NCBI RefSeq assembly: GCF_004359215.1
Contig: NC_090619.1
Location: forward strand, 2,604,303-2,660,808
DNA length: 56,506 bases
Direction: 5' to 3'
From: Bremia lactucae
Lineage: Eukaryota; Oomycota; Peronosporomycetes; Peronosporales; Peronosporaceae
The notes beneath the pieces are model-generated. The model searched no databases. It saw only the letters and a list, made by a program, of their open reading frames with translations, and was not told the DNA's origin. Positions 23,141 through 34,330 of the stretch are shown here, piece by piece (position 1 is the first letter of the stretch; each line of letters starts with the position of its first letter). The position numbers were made by a program, and so were the translations under genes.

Positions 23141-25085
23141 TAGTTCACAGTACGGGCCGATATACCTGAACAGTAATTCTTTTCTGCCTACATTCGTCAC
23201 TACACTTTTCAGTAGTTCTCCGTAGACAGTAGGACAAGGTCGTTAAAATTAAAATGAAATAATGTGTGCTTTTCTAATTTTGTCAAAGTTTCGTTTCTAT
23301 CGATCCACCGCACCAGCGATGGAATCCTTTACGAAACGGACCACTTTTTCTCTAGCCAGCAGAAAATCACCTGCTGACTCAGTTTTATTTTTGTTTTCAG
23401 TGCGACCGGTTCGCACTGAGAAATTATCAATCTCCTCATTATTGAGAGTGTTATCGGTCTCATTAATAATAATGTTTTCGATGCTGAGTCTTTCAGCATC
23501 GTTGTCAAAGTCAGTAATAGCATTATTGTTATTACTGAGCTTGTCCACTTCAATGTTAATTAAATCAACATTGGTATCCTTCGCATTACCCTTACGGCCA
23601 CTGCGTGATGAGCAAGAGCTAGAAAGTTCTTTGAGCGAGTACCCCTTCTGAATAAGAGCCACTCTTAAACAAGGCGTGTGGACTTGGATGGCGTAAGCCG
23701 TTCACGAAATACGGTGTATGCTTTGTAGAAGCATGCATCGAATTAGAGATGGCAAAATCAAATTCTACCATCGGCAAGAACTCGCTCTAACTCGTAAAAG
23801 AGTGAGCGTATCCGCGAAGTATCTTTTCGAAGATACAGTTTGCAAGCTCCGTCTGACCGTCTGCTTTACGATATTCAGGAGTTGACATTTTCAACGGATT
23901 CTTAATTGATTTGAACAAAGTTTGCCAAAATCCCGCCGTAAACCTAGGGTCTCGATATGAGACCAGTTCACAGGGTAACCTATGGAGTCGAAATATCGTG
24001 ACAACAAAGACACGAGCACAGCCTTTGGCTGTGATTGACTCCGGTACTGCAGCAAGATGTACCATTTTGCTGAAACGATCAACAAAAACAAGAATACCAT
24101 ATTCTTATGTTCGTCGTCGAAAAAACCGAAGACGAAGTCCATGGATACGGACTACCAACACTCTGCCGGAACAGGCAGAGGTTGTAACGAAGCACGGGAT
24201 GAAGCAGTGGGCTAACCTGTTGAAAAACTTTGCAGGCACGTATTTACTTGCGGACGAACTCATACTGGCGTGGCCAGTAGAAGTCGCAACTTATCGTGAG
24301 ATAAGTCTTCTCACGTCCACGATGACCACTTGTTGGTGCATCGTGGCACTCATACATGATGCGTAAACGCAAAATATCATGGGTAAGGATGACGATACGA
24401 GATGTGGCGCCAGCAATGGCTTTGTAATACAGTATCCCATTGCGTGTTGTGTATCGATCTGTTGAGGATCTATACAATTTAGGAAATTTTATAAGGATTG
24501 TTGGGATAATTTTTTAAGGTAATTCATTAGTTCTTTAAGATCCTTATCTTTTTCATACTCTCTTATAATGTCGTCGAGTAGTGTTGACGACGGAACACTT
24601 ATTGTTGCAACAGTGACCTTCTGTTCGCTTGCGCAGCCGGCTCAAAATCGGTCCGGCGCGAAAAGGTATCAGTGACGACGTTAAGACGTCCTGATTATAA
24701 CTCCACGAAGGAAGTTATACACCGCGAAAAAAGACAATCATTTCGCCATTCTTTGCGAGAAGTGTGGACTCCGTGCGTGAAGAAGCATGATCCGTATATA
24801 CAATGAACGGTCTATCTCCCAAGAGATAGACTTTAAACTTCACCAGTGCATAATTCATGGCAAATAGTTCCTTGTCATGCACTGGGTAATTGTTGCGTTC
24901 AGCTGGTTTAAGCTTACGCGATTGATAACAGACGTTGCACTCTGCGCCGTCTGTATACGCACAGCCGATTGCAAATCGCTGGCGTCACAGACATAAAATG
25001 GTCGGTCTTGGTCAGCAATCGCCCGGACTAGCGATTGCATCAAGATTTGCTTGATACACTTGAACGCTGATAATCAGCGTTCCAT
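23141..25085 (-). pseudogene. RNase H and integrase part of minus-strand family B element
   Basis: RNase H begins at the 25085 junction with LVRAIADQDRPFYVCDASD and ITQCMTRNYLP. Integrase follows: a zinc-region piece HDAPTSGHRGREKTYLTISC (about 24350-24400), the core with VSYRDPRFTAGFW (second Asp) and KADGQTELANCIF (catalytic Glu kept). The C-terminal linker 23662-23300 is Asn/Asp-rich, followed by FNDLVLLSTENY and RYIGPY at about 23240-23150, the GPY-like motif. Stops interrupt it at several places. Confidence 0.8.
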
Positions 25086-25089
25086 GACA

Positions 25090-26550
25090 AACCTCGCTCA
25101 TCAAGTTACAAACGATTGCAAAAATGTAATCGTTGTCAAAAGACGGACCACTACGCCTATGAGTGTAGTGCCCCACGGCCAGTGCCTAGAAACACTGAGC
25201 GAAAGACCGACCTCTCGCTAGGAATGGCGGAGGACACGGATCCGAAACTGTTGCGAAATCGCAAAGGCGAGGCGGATCGTCAGAATTCGGTAGGGTCAGT
25301 AGGTGCGGAGCGCCTTACAAATCCAGCAACATCAAAAGTATTTGCAGGCCATTGGACGAACGTTGTGTGTAACTACCCCAGGAATGAGGTTAACCTCATC
25401 TCCTTTAAGATAAAAGTGTCAAATTATTTGCCACTTAAGTCCCTGATTGATTCTGGGACGTCGAATAGTTCTATTAGACGCCAATCGCTAGAACTCAAAT
25501 TTATTGAGCGCAATTTCCAGGATGATAGTGCGCCTAGCAACAGGTGCATCTGTAACAGTAAGAAACGTGTAGTTGGTATCCAATACACGTTGAAGGGTAA
25601 ACAGTACGACGATGGTTTTATCGTACTAGATTTGGATGACAAATTTGATGTCGTCCTTGGATTACCGTGGCTCAGAAAGTACGAGCCATGTATAAAGTGG
25701 CAGTATCAGCCGTGATGATGCCTGTCTCTTGTTCATCAGATGGCCAAATGATGAACGTATTGGAGCGTCCACAAGCGTATGGATATCCTACGAGTGAGTG
25801 CAATGGCCTCATTTGTGGGTCGGTCGTTTGCATGACTGCACAAGACTTCAGTGTGGATAACCAACACACTATGGAGTTAGATCTGTGTGCAGAAGCACAG
25901 GCAGCGACCAAGTTCGACCACTCGAATAATTTTTGTGGTATAGTACGTAACAAGGATGCTTGCTTGAAAAGCAACTTCCAAGTATGTTTAAAACGCCCGT
26001 CTATAAGAGACAGTGCGAAAGTTCTAGACGACTGGAGAGTCAATCGTAGAGGATCTAGCTGTGGTAGCGCAATCAAAGCTAGAGACGATTGGGGTGCATA
26101 ATCCCTAAATTAAACTTGAGACATTAAATTCCCAAGAATTTGTGAGAAAAAGTCCCTGGAAACCTGTGGTCAAAGATTCCCAGGTACCTTGCTAATAAGT
26201 TCCAAAGATGAAACTGAAACAAAAATTGTCTTGGTGAACATTGTATCAAGTGTAGGCGCTTATCATTTGATTTGAATTTAATAGCGCCTTCGAAGCCCTT
26301 TATGTAAGAATTTAGAAGATCCTAAGGTTGACTTTCCTGAATCAGTACCGTGCGATATGCCTAAGTATAAATGCACTCAACACGAAATCAACCTAATCCC
26401 AGGTTCGAAATACTGTGTCATAAAGCAGTGGCCACTGCCTCGTGAACAAGTACTCGCGACCGATAAATTTGTTATCGATCGATCAAAAGCGGGCCATGTA
26501 AGGCCACAGGAGGGTGGCAGATAGTGCACGCATTCAATAAATTGAACCAC
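25090..26550 (+). pseudogene. Inverted nucleocapsid-protease-RT N-terminus block
   Basis: An open frame 25116-25715 begins with a zinc knuckle CNRCQKTDHYAYEC and runs into a retropepsin-type protease with LIDSGTSNSSIRRQSLE (catalytic DSG at about 25447-25455), YDDGFIVLDLDDKFDVVLGL and PWLRKYEPCIKW. From about 26395 the RT start is readable (KYCVIKQWPLPREQVLATDK), and the block stops in INKLNH at about 26547. This is the best-preserved protease in the window. Its orientation is opposite to the rest of its element. Confidence 0.85.
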
Positions 26551-26589
26551 TTTACATTATTTTCAACAAAGTACTGTCATTTTGGCGTA

Positions 26590-27236
26590 ATTGCGTGAGT
26601 ACTTGTTCAGGTACGCCGCTAAGCCGAGGGACTTTCGAAGCCCCTTTACATCGACTCACACAAAAGGTGAATCGGTGATCGCCTTGATCTTTTCTGGATC
26701 CGGCCGTACACCATTTTTACACACGATGCACCTAAGAAGTGGTATTTCGCTTGCAGCAAATATATACACTTCTTGAGATTTGCGTACAACTTATGCTTAC
26801 GCGTAAGTGTAAGAACCTTTCGGACGTGGGTACGATGTATTTCAAAGTCCGACCTTTCATTCAAGGCTCTGCTACGGGCGAAGACATCATCAAAATAATT
26901 CGGTGCATAATTTCCGCCGATCTCAACAGATCGGCGGGGATTTTCCACCGAGTTATTTTGACGATGTCTTTTTGGTTACACATCTCTTAAACGTCGCGGG
27001 GGCATTACTAAGTCCCTATCGTATAACTAGCCACTCCCATAGCATACCGCTTGAGGTGCTTACTGCTGTGAACGGGATATCTTGTTCACGCATAAGGATC
27101 TGATAGAATCCATCCATCAGATCCATTGACCAAAACATAATAGTCTATGACATCCCATCAATGATAACGTCTTTTCGTGGTATCGGCATTTGAGCTGGTA
27201 CCGTTGCAACGTACATACGAGAGATCCATGCGTTCT
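26590..27236 (-). pseudogene. RT core of minus-strand family B element
   Basis: From 27236 downwards the minus strand reads VPAQMPIP.KDVIIDGMS, MDLMDGFYQIL (about 27130), then SGMLWEWLVIR and NAPATFKRCVT (about 27000). It then enters the hairpin, exits at NYFDDVFARSRALNERSDFE (about 26900-26850) and continues THVRKVLTLTRKHKLYANLK and YHFLGA to the VDVKGLRKSLGLAAYL region near 26600. The catalytic YFDD is present but is separated from upstream RT by the hairpin. Confidence 0.82.
26881..26970 (-). repeat. Inverted-repeat hairpin at the RT YFDD motif (copy 2)
   Basis: Arms 26881-26923 and 26928-26970 (43 nt each, 37 of 43 positions pairing by eye) flank a 4-nt loop. The 26881 arm, read on the minus strand, holds the RT YFDDV codons; the other arm is its inverted duplicate. 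The insertion context, just before YFDD and just after NAPATFKRCVT, is the same as in the plus-strand copy at 18125-18244. The simpler single-unit structure suggests it is closer to the original form. Confidence 0.9.
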
Positions 27237-27239
27237 GGA

Positions 27240-28137
27240 CCTCCGTTCTCTTGTCGTCTTCGAGGGCGATAAGCTCCATAGTGGACGAAAGCCTGTTTCA
27301 TGCTGAAGTCCTCCTGTGCCGCAACAGAGATTGCTTGGTCAAGCGTCTCTAATTCGAATTGGAGCAGTGGGTCTTGACAGGATCGTCTGTAAGACCCTTG
27401 ATGAACCCAGTAACCTGTGTGTGTTCATCAATCGGTTAATTGACGATACAACTGACCAGGTATCGTGTATGTTGAGCAAAAGCGTGAAGGTCACGCTTGC
27501 CCTGCTTCAATTCCAGGAGCTCGGCTCAAACTCCGAGTTCGGCACGTGGCGGTTCTTAAATACCTCATACGACCCAAAGACTAATGGGTCGTGAAGCTTG
27601 GGCCCTAATGCCCAAGATTTGGTACGTCCGGCAAGTTGCAGACGCCAATTTTCATTTTTGCCGTATCATCATTGATACGGCGAGCTTCTATGGCGTCGCC
27701 TGATTCGACGAACCATCTTAAAAGGGAGTCGCCTTCGACTGCCTGAAACTTAGAGATTTCGATCTTTGAGCTTTTGGGTCGACGCGGAAGCGTCGGCCCA
27801 TTAGCAGCATATACATGCTGCTGTCTCAACAGCTCTAACTCTTGAGCACCATGTTCTCTTAACACCTCTGTGTGTTGAGAGCCTTGCTGGTGAGGCAAGG
27901 CATGTTTGTCTCAGGCCCCGTCGAGTTTTTGTTGTATAAACTCGGCTATGGCCGCATGCTGCCATCTCTCCCCAGAGTAAACAGCATTGCGCCAACGGCT
28001 CGCATGCCTACGATTGAACTCATTCGTTCAATCGCTCTCCATTTGAGGTTACTCAAATGAATAAACCGTTCACGCGTGGCGTGATCGCGTTCTTGAGGGG
28101 CTGGAAGGCTTCCCCCTTCTTCATCCATCATGTCCAT
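27240..28137 (-). pseudogene. Gag of minus-strand family B element
   Basis: The minus strand from 28137 reads MDMMDEEGGSLPAPQERDHA, FIHLSNLKWRAIERMSS (compare IERSAVKRMSSNVGN of the plus copy), LLHQQGSQHTE and SKIEISKFQAVEGDSLLRWF. The capsid part ends near MDLSYV at 27240, where the RT core follows directly without nucleocapsid or protease. Stops and frame changes are present. Confidence 0.78.
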
Positions 28138-28837
28138 GTAGAAACTTCACGTACACAAAGGTACAGAGAAAGGTTTCTTATGAAGCTAAGGGTCTTTAGC
28201 TTAAAGGTCTAGACTAAGGCTTTAGAATAGAGAAAAATCAAAACTGTATTTATATATTTAATTTGCTACGTAACGATCATGGCGCCTCCTTGCGCACCGC
28301 ACAATCGTGTCTTATACCGATTGGTGGGGTTGATTTAGACTTAAATCAACCAATCAATAGAGCTAATGTCTTATTGCATCTATATTACCAAATTTAGTAA
28401 CATTGAAAGTAATTAATTCAAAATTAATAACGATAATAATTTTGTACTTCTTTAATAATTTCCTCTCATTAAAAACAATATTTATTATTCCTCTTAGAGG
28501 AAAAAATACTTATGTAAACCATTACAAAGGTTCTTGTCGTCCCTTGATGACAGTCCGATATGTCATCTTTCACGATGCCCTTAGTTATACTCACGAGGTT
28601 GCCACATTCATAGCATGTATTAAGCCTGTCCTTTTTCAGAATCTAGTCTGTTAATGCTTCGTCAGCAACACCATCAACGGGCGATAATTTGTTTTGTTCA
28701 ATAAGCTATCAATGTAACGATATGAGGGGGTAAAATTGACCAAATTAAAATAAATATTACACAGCTTATAGAAAAGCAAGGTTTAATTATCAGGTTGGTC
28801 ACGAAAGCTAAGTTGGCAAAAGTAGCGATCTTACAGA
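28138..28837. other. Spacer between retroelement and kinase gene
   Basis: No gene recognised. Very AT-rich from 28380 to 28530. On the minus strand near 28255-28235 the sequence TATAAATACAGTTTTGA resembles a stretch inside the family B LTR at 53324-53340, so an eroded LTR may lie upstream of the minus-strand gag. The last 100 nt would hold the kinase promoter. Confidence 0.4.
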
Positions 28838-30226
28838 ATGGACGAATTTGAGCAGCTCCAGCTCCTCGGTCAGGGAGGCTATGCTAGGTGTGTACGACAA
28901 AATCTGGTGCATGTATATGCGTGATCAAATATAAACATCATTCTAATCAAGAAGACTCGCTTTACCATCCATCAGAGTCTATCTTGTCCGACATAGCAAT
29001 TCACGCAAGCTATATGGTAATGTTTTTATAATGTTTTTTATCATTACAATTAATATCAAGTCCCGAATTTATCGATAAAGAGTGCAATTATATTTAACTA
29101 ATGGATAACAGCGTTGAAGCGAATCATGAAATCCAAAATTGTCACAAAACAACAGAAAATGCGTCTGGAAACAGAACGCTCAATTTTGCTTGAAAGTAAA
29201 AGCCCATTTCTGTGTCAAGGCATTCAATTTTTAGAATCGACCGATGAAGTGTGTATTATACAGGAGTACGTTGAAGGACGAGCGCTATACGAGTGCGTTT
29301 GGAAGTACAGCGACAAGGGAAGGTTTCCGGAGCACGTCGCCAAATTTTTCGCAGCGCAACTGGTTCTAGCACTTAGAGATTTACATACCCAAGGATATAT
29401 TCATCGTGACTTCAAAAGTGGAAATGTGATCGTAGAAAAGTGTGGCTTTATTAAATTGGTTGACTTTGGTCTCTCAAAAAAGGCCTCTGTGGCTGGAAAT
29501 AGAACGCAGTCGCTTTGTGGTACGCACTACATAATGGCACCAGAGGTATTCAACAAGAAAACGTACAACTTGTCCATTGACTGGTGGTATGTAGATTTTT
29601 ATTTTTAGAAAATGAATTGGTCTCAATTGACTTGGTGTTTGCTGTAGGAGCCTGGGCGTTGTTGTCTATGAAATGGTAGTAGGACATCCGCCGTGGGAGT
29701 ATCTATGTCCAACAAATACTACAATCGATGAGTACTTCCGAAGCATCGAATGCAAAGCAAAGTCACTCTTTCGAGCAACGGACGAAAACATTACAGATAC
29801 TTTAAGCTGTTTTAGCCCTGAGTTGAAAACTCTAATCTGGTAACTTTGTATACTGTTCAAAGGAAATTTCCTAATATTTTTGTGTGCTATGTCACTGTTA
29901 GTGCACTTCTACAGACAAATCCTCGTGAGAGGCTTGGAAAGAACGGGGCAGCGGAGGTACACAGTTTCAATATCACATTGTTTGCCTTAACAAATGCAAA
30001 AAGGTTGCATTTGATCCAGGTAATGAAGCATAGTTGGTTTTATGATATCGACTGGCTACGGCTTGAATCAAAAGAGGATCGGATAACTGTACCGTACGAC
30101 TATTATAATGATTATAATGTCCTGCATGCGCGGACTCCTTCCCGCCAATACAAGGCTAGAGAGAGCATCTCTAGTGCAGAGAGCATCGACTCCGACCAAA
30201 ATGCCAAGTATTTTGCTGACTTCTAA
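28838..30226 (+). CDS. AGC-family protein kinase, PKA catalytic-subunit-like
   Basis: A Ser/Thr kinase. Six exons (28838-28887, 28976-29016, 29112-29586, 29648-29839, 29902-29956, 30020-30226) sum to 339 aa. Motifs: glycine loop LGQGGYARVYLV (about 10-21), ATP-binding Lys in YALKRIMKSKI, gatekeeper region CIIQEYVEGRALYE, catalytic loop HRDFKSGNV, DFGLSKK, activation segment [45 protein letters not shown] and KHSWFYDIDW. The C-terminal extension ends FADF, matching the FxxF hydrophobic motif with which PKA catalytic subunits end. The HRDF variant and the short N-terminus are unusual but keep the catalytic Asp, Lys and Asn. All catalytic residues are present, so the gene looks functional. Whether it responds to cyclic nucleotides cannot be seen. 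Confidence 0.9.
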
Positions 30227-31091
30227 ATGTATCCAAATCAAAGTAAATTGCACTATGGACAGATGACGTTCACGACGACAGACATTTTTCTAAATAAGTT
30301 GTCTAATTTTTTTTACTAGCCCTCCTTACTTGTAGCCTTTTGATTGTCATTCACGGCCTTTATATTCGTCAACAATATGAGCCAAGCAAGGATTGAAAGT
30401 GTAGCTACCGCCCATAAGTCCAAACAGCTGATACTATCAAAACATGTATCAGATCTATCACGTGTGACCATACCAAGCTCATATTCTTAAAACTACATAA
30501 AGTTTATAGAGAAGTCAATGTGTCGCAGCATTTAAGTAACGGTTGATGAAGTTCTAAAGCATGTAAACCTAAACCTGGATATTAATCGTATATTTATTCA
30601 TGCGAGAATTTGTAGCCGAAGAACAAAAAAATCACTGGCAATGAGGTGCTTCTTTATTATAACTCGTCATTCAATTTACTCTTCGACAAAAAGTAGTTAT
30701 AATCAAGAAGCAGCCGGTGGTGCGTAAAGAAACACTCGAGATTGTTAATTGCTCGCATACTAAATGCAGCAGTCTAGCTAATGTACGGATTTGTTACTCT
30801 GAATATTGTATTTTCTCCCAAAAAGTTGAGCTATTCATTGGATACAGATACAAATTAGAATATGGCGCCGTAGCTTTTCTTTAAATTTGAAACCCAGCAG
30901 CAATAATGGTCACATTTTAGTTTTTGACGAATCATCACATAGCATTTCAATTTCGTTCGAGGAAATCACACCAGGCCAGCGCAAATGGCGGAGGCCATTT
31001 GGCAGGGCTTCCATGTGTGGAGCTTCCTTCTTGCGCTGGCTGTTGTTATCAAGTGGACATTCTAGCGCAGGCCTCTTGTGTCAGATAGGAA
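30227..31091. other. Intergenic region between kinase and copia element
   Basis: No gene recognised in 865 nt. AT-rich apart from 30960-31080, where CCAGCGCAAATGGC pairs with an inverted GCCATTTGG and a further TTGCGCTGG, making a small nested hairpin region. This GC-richer block could be eroded transposon sequence. Confidence 0.4.
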
Positions 31092-31096
31092 TTAAG

Positions 31097-31279
31097 TGTT
31101 AGTTGTGTGAGGATGCCGTTGTGTATTAAGAAGTGAGTAGCTCTCTAGCTAACTACTTCCATGCTTCCTTCCTTATAACCACCCGTGCAATTCAGCGCTT
31201 CCTATCCTAAGATCCTAAAAGGGTCGACCGAAACGCGATTGAAACTGCGGTTACACTAGTGTAACCTCCGATTCCAACA
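31097..31279 (-). repeat. 3' LTR of the copia element
   Basis: 183 bp, TG...CA ends. It contains a perfect 18-bp palindrome GGTTACACTAGTGTAACC at 31249-31266, 13 nt inside the LTR edge. The final pol frame runs into this LTR and stops at 31251 within the palindrome. The 5' partner is at 35769-35948. Confidence 0.92.
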
Positions 31280-34200
31280 CTACCTCTCGGTCGTCGCCTC
31301 CTAAGCCTTCCAATAACTTGAAAAATTCGCGCAGCTCGGCCATCCTGGGCGCCGGCATTGCCTTCGTAAGAAGGTCTGCAATCATCAGGCGTGATTCCAC
31401 GTACTCGGACTTTGCTATGCCCTTTCTCGCAAAGTCGCAGACGAATTTGACACGAATGTCAACATGCTTAGCGCTCTCCATGCTATCCTCTGACTCCAGC
31501 AGCCTTATAGCAGCTTGGTTGTCCATGAACATTGCCATAGGCTCCGCTACCTCGAATTGCGGCTTCCGCAAAAGCTCCCGCAGTCCGAGTAACTCTCGAC
31601 CGACGTGTGAAGCAGAAGTAAATTCTGCTTCCATTGAAGAAAGCGAGACTCCAGTCTGTTTCTTGCACATCCACTGGATAATCGCCCCGTCCATCGTGAT
31701 TACTCCGCCGGTGGCAGACTTCCTATCGCTTTTGCCTGCCGCGAAGTCCGCATCACTCCAACTTTCAATACTGACCTGGCTGTTTTTAGTTTCCTTGATA
31801 CTAATATCAAGCTTGAGGCCCTTAGGGGCCTTCAAAACCTCGCTATTCCTTCGCCATCTTCCAGTCGCCATCGATGGCTGATGAGTGTGTCGTGTCGCTT
31901 TGTGGACGGCGAAACTAATGTCGGGCCTCGTGCACCTGGCAAACCATAGCAAACTCCACCTAAAATGACTGAAAAAGTCGTATCGTAAGTTCCCTCGAGT
32001 TCCCGTATTCTGCAATAGTTGCGTTTCCTGAGGCTCAACTTCGTTGCTCTCTTCCCCAATCGGGGTTCTCACGCCATTAGCACTCTCGAGACCGTACTGT
32101 TCCAGAATCTCCTCGATAGCAGCCTGCTGATCTAGCGTGTACGTGTAGTTATCCAACTCGTCGTGTGTCACACGCATTTCCAAGAATTTCCGTACTTCGC
32201 CTAGGTCCTTGATGGACAAAACACTCATTTTTTCGAGAAACGCTTCCATTAAGCCGCCATTAGACGCAGTGACTAGAAGGTCGTCGACGTAGACGCCTAC
32301 AACAGTCATCTCGCCTCCTTGTCACTTGTAGTATAGATACATATCCGTTACGCAGCGCGTAAAGCCAATTTAAACGAGCTTAGCGTGCAGCAATTAGCTC
32401 CATAGCCTCCCCGCTTGCTTTTAGTCATATAGTGATTTTTTTCAATCTGAGTGCCAGTTTAGTGCAACTGTCTACGCCAAATGCAGTCAGCACACCTTTT
32501 GGAAATACCATTCCCTTTGGGATCGCCAGATAAATTTCCAAGTGCTTTTCCTTCTCTGCCTTCACGTAGGCATTATGAATATCGCCGTGTCTAGCTGCAC
32601 GCGCCATCGCCTCGCGAGTACCAAGACCATCTTTACGGCGCTCAATTCCGTCACTGCTGCGAAAGTCAGACTGTTATCTACACCAAACAACTGCTCGTTA
32701 CCACAGGCCACGAGCCTGGCCTTGTAACGTTCAATAGCTCCGTCGGCGTCCGTTTTAGTCTTTAACACCCACTTTGTATGCAGTACGTGACTCCCAATCG
32801 GTGGGGTCACTAATGTCCATACTCCATTTTCTTCAAGTGCCGTCAGCTCGTCGAGCATCGCCACGGTCCACTTTTTCTTTAATCCGCTCTTCATAGCTTG
32901 CCCGTGGTTTTTCGGGTCCGGCACCCAAACACTGTTCACTATGTCCGGGGCGGGACCTCCCAGATTCTCATTGGCTGATGGCTGTGCTGAGATAGCAGGT
33001 TCCTTTTTGGACGCTGACCTCGTCTGATGTATTTCTCGCGTCCAGCTGCTCTTCTTTTTGGGTTTCTTATTCCGAGTCGTCGTTTCACCGCCGGCAGCCG
33101 CGCCTTCGGCATCAAATTTCGCCTCCTCCGAGTCTTCGAGATGTACGCGCCTCAACTGCTAATTCTGCACGTTCGTGAGTCTCCACGTTCCTGACATGCT
33201 GTGTAACGACTACCACTTTGTCGTTCGGGATGTATACTCTGTATCCCTTCATCTCGTCGCTCCGACCAATGATTAGTGCGGGCTTGCCGCGCTCGCCTAA
33301 GGACTTGTTTTTTGCGTATCTGTGCACAGTGCACGGTGATCCAAACACCAGAATGTCACCCAAATCGGGGCTGTTCTTCGTGAGCATATGCAGCGGTGAC
33401 TTACCTCCGGGGTTACCTTTACTTGGACTCCTGTTCAGAATATAGGCCGCGTTCTCAGCAGCGTCCCCTCAGAAACTCAATGGCAGACCACACGCAAACA
33501 GCATGCTGCGTACTATATTCATTTCAGTACGGTGCATCCTCTCAGCCTTACCGTCGCTTGCTTGATTTCTCGGCTCGCTTATTTGTCTTGCGATACCGCT
33601 ATCCTTACAAAACAAGTCAAGTGCCTGGTATTCTCATCCGCCGTCCGTGCGCAGCACGTGAATACGGACATTAAAACGCCTCTCAAAGAAAGCCATAAAG
33701 TGCTTGAACCTTTGTGCCGCCGCGTCTTTTGTCTTCGCCAAGAAGACTCTGCAGTACTTTGTGCAATGATCGATGAAGTTGATCATGTACCGATTTCCCA
33801 GTCTATCACGCGGAGTCATGGAACCTTTCAGGTCCGAGCAGATTACGCCCCAATGACGTCTATAGGCGAATTTTTTCCACTATTTTCCTGAGCTTGCTTA
33901 TTTTTGGTCTACTTGCCCTGAGCACAGGCCATACATTTAGCACGCTTCTCATCAGTTATAGAAATCCCAGAAGTCGGGTCCTTAGCCATCTTGAGTATGC
34001 TGTCGTAGTTCAGGTGCCCTAGTCGACGATAAAAGTGCATTAATGTTCCTGTATGTACGTCTGATCCGACATCGTCCTGGTCTTCCGCCAGCACCGTCCT
34101 CGCATTCTTTTGTCCGTCTGCACGAATTACAGTCTGAAGTTAGTCGCAAACTTGACCTTCAAGGTATTTGTTGACCGATGTAGGTTGTCGCGTCTCCCCA

Positions 34201-34330
34201 CCTCAAAAACTGCGGTTCCTCCAGCCATACGTGCAAATACGCGGTGCGAGCCTATATACTCAATCTTAAACCCCTTTTTTTCCAAAATGCCATAAGAGAT
34301 AATGTTCCTCTCCAAATTATCTGCCTACTG
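31251..34330 (-). pseudogene. Copia pol: integrase, reverse transcriptase, RNase H (frame-broken)
   Basis: Integrase pieces: HFYRRLGHLNYDSILKMA ... KCMACAQGK (HHCC zinc-binding, about 34040-33910), NFIDHCTKYCRVFLAK (first Asp) and LRTDGG (second Asp, about 33640). RT: WTVAMLDELTALEENGVWTL, HTKWVLKTK, ERYKARLVACGNEQ (about 32900-32700) and the catalytic YVDDLLVTAS at about 32290. RNase H: SWSDADFAAGKSDRKSATGG, QTGVSLSSMEAEF, AAIRLLESEDS and KHVDIRVKFVCD. The longest intact frame is 32309-31251. Stops separate the rest. Confidence 0.9.

Larger units (their letters stand above)
23141..28137 (-). mobile_element. Second family B Ty3/gypsy element, minus strand, internally scrambled
   Basis: Reading the minus strand from 28137: gag (to 27240), RT core (27236-26590), then a plus-strand block (26550-25090) with nucleocapsid, protease and the RT N-terminus, then RNase H (about 25085-24800), integrase (24480-23740) and the GPY-like linker (to about 23141). 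The plus-strand block is the segment missing between gag and RT core at 27240. No LTR was recognised at either end. All parts are frame-broken. Confidence 0.82.

Noticed and set aside
23262..23651. 129-codon plus-strand hydrophobic frame as a membrane protein
   Set aside because: The opposite strand encodes the Asn/Asp-rich integrase linker, whose continuation FNDLVLLSTEN matches the family. The plus frame is its shadow.
31318..31881. 187-codon plus-strand open frame opposite the copia RNase H
   Set aside because: It is the antisense shadow of a well-recognised RT/RNase H frame and has no domain of its own.
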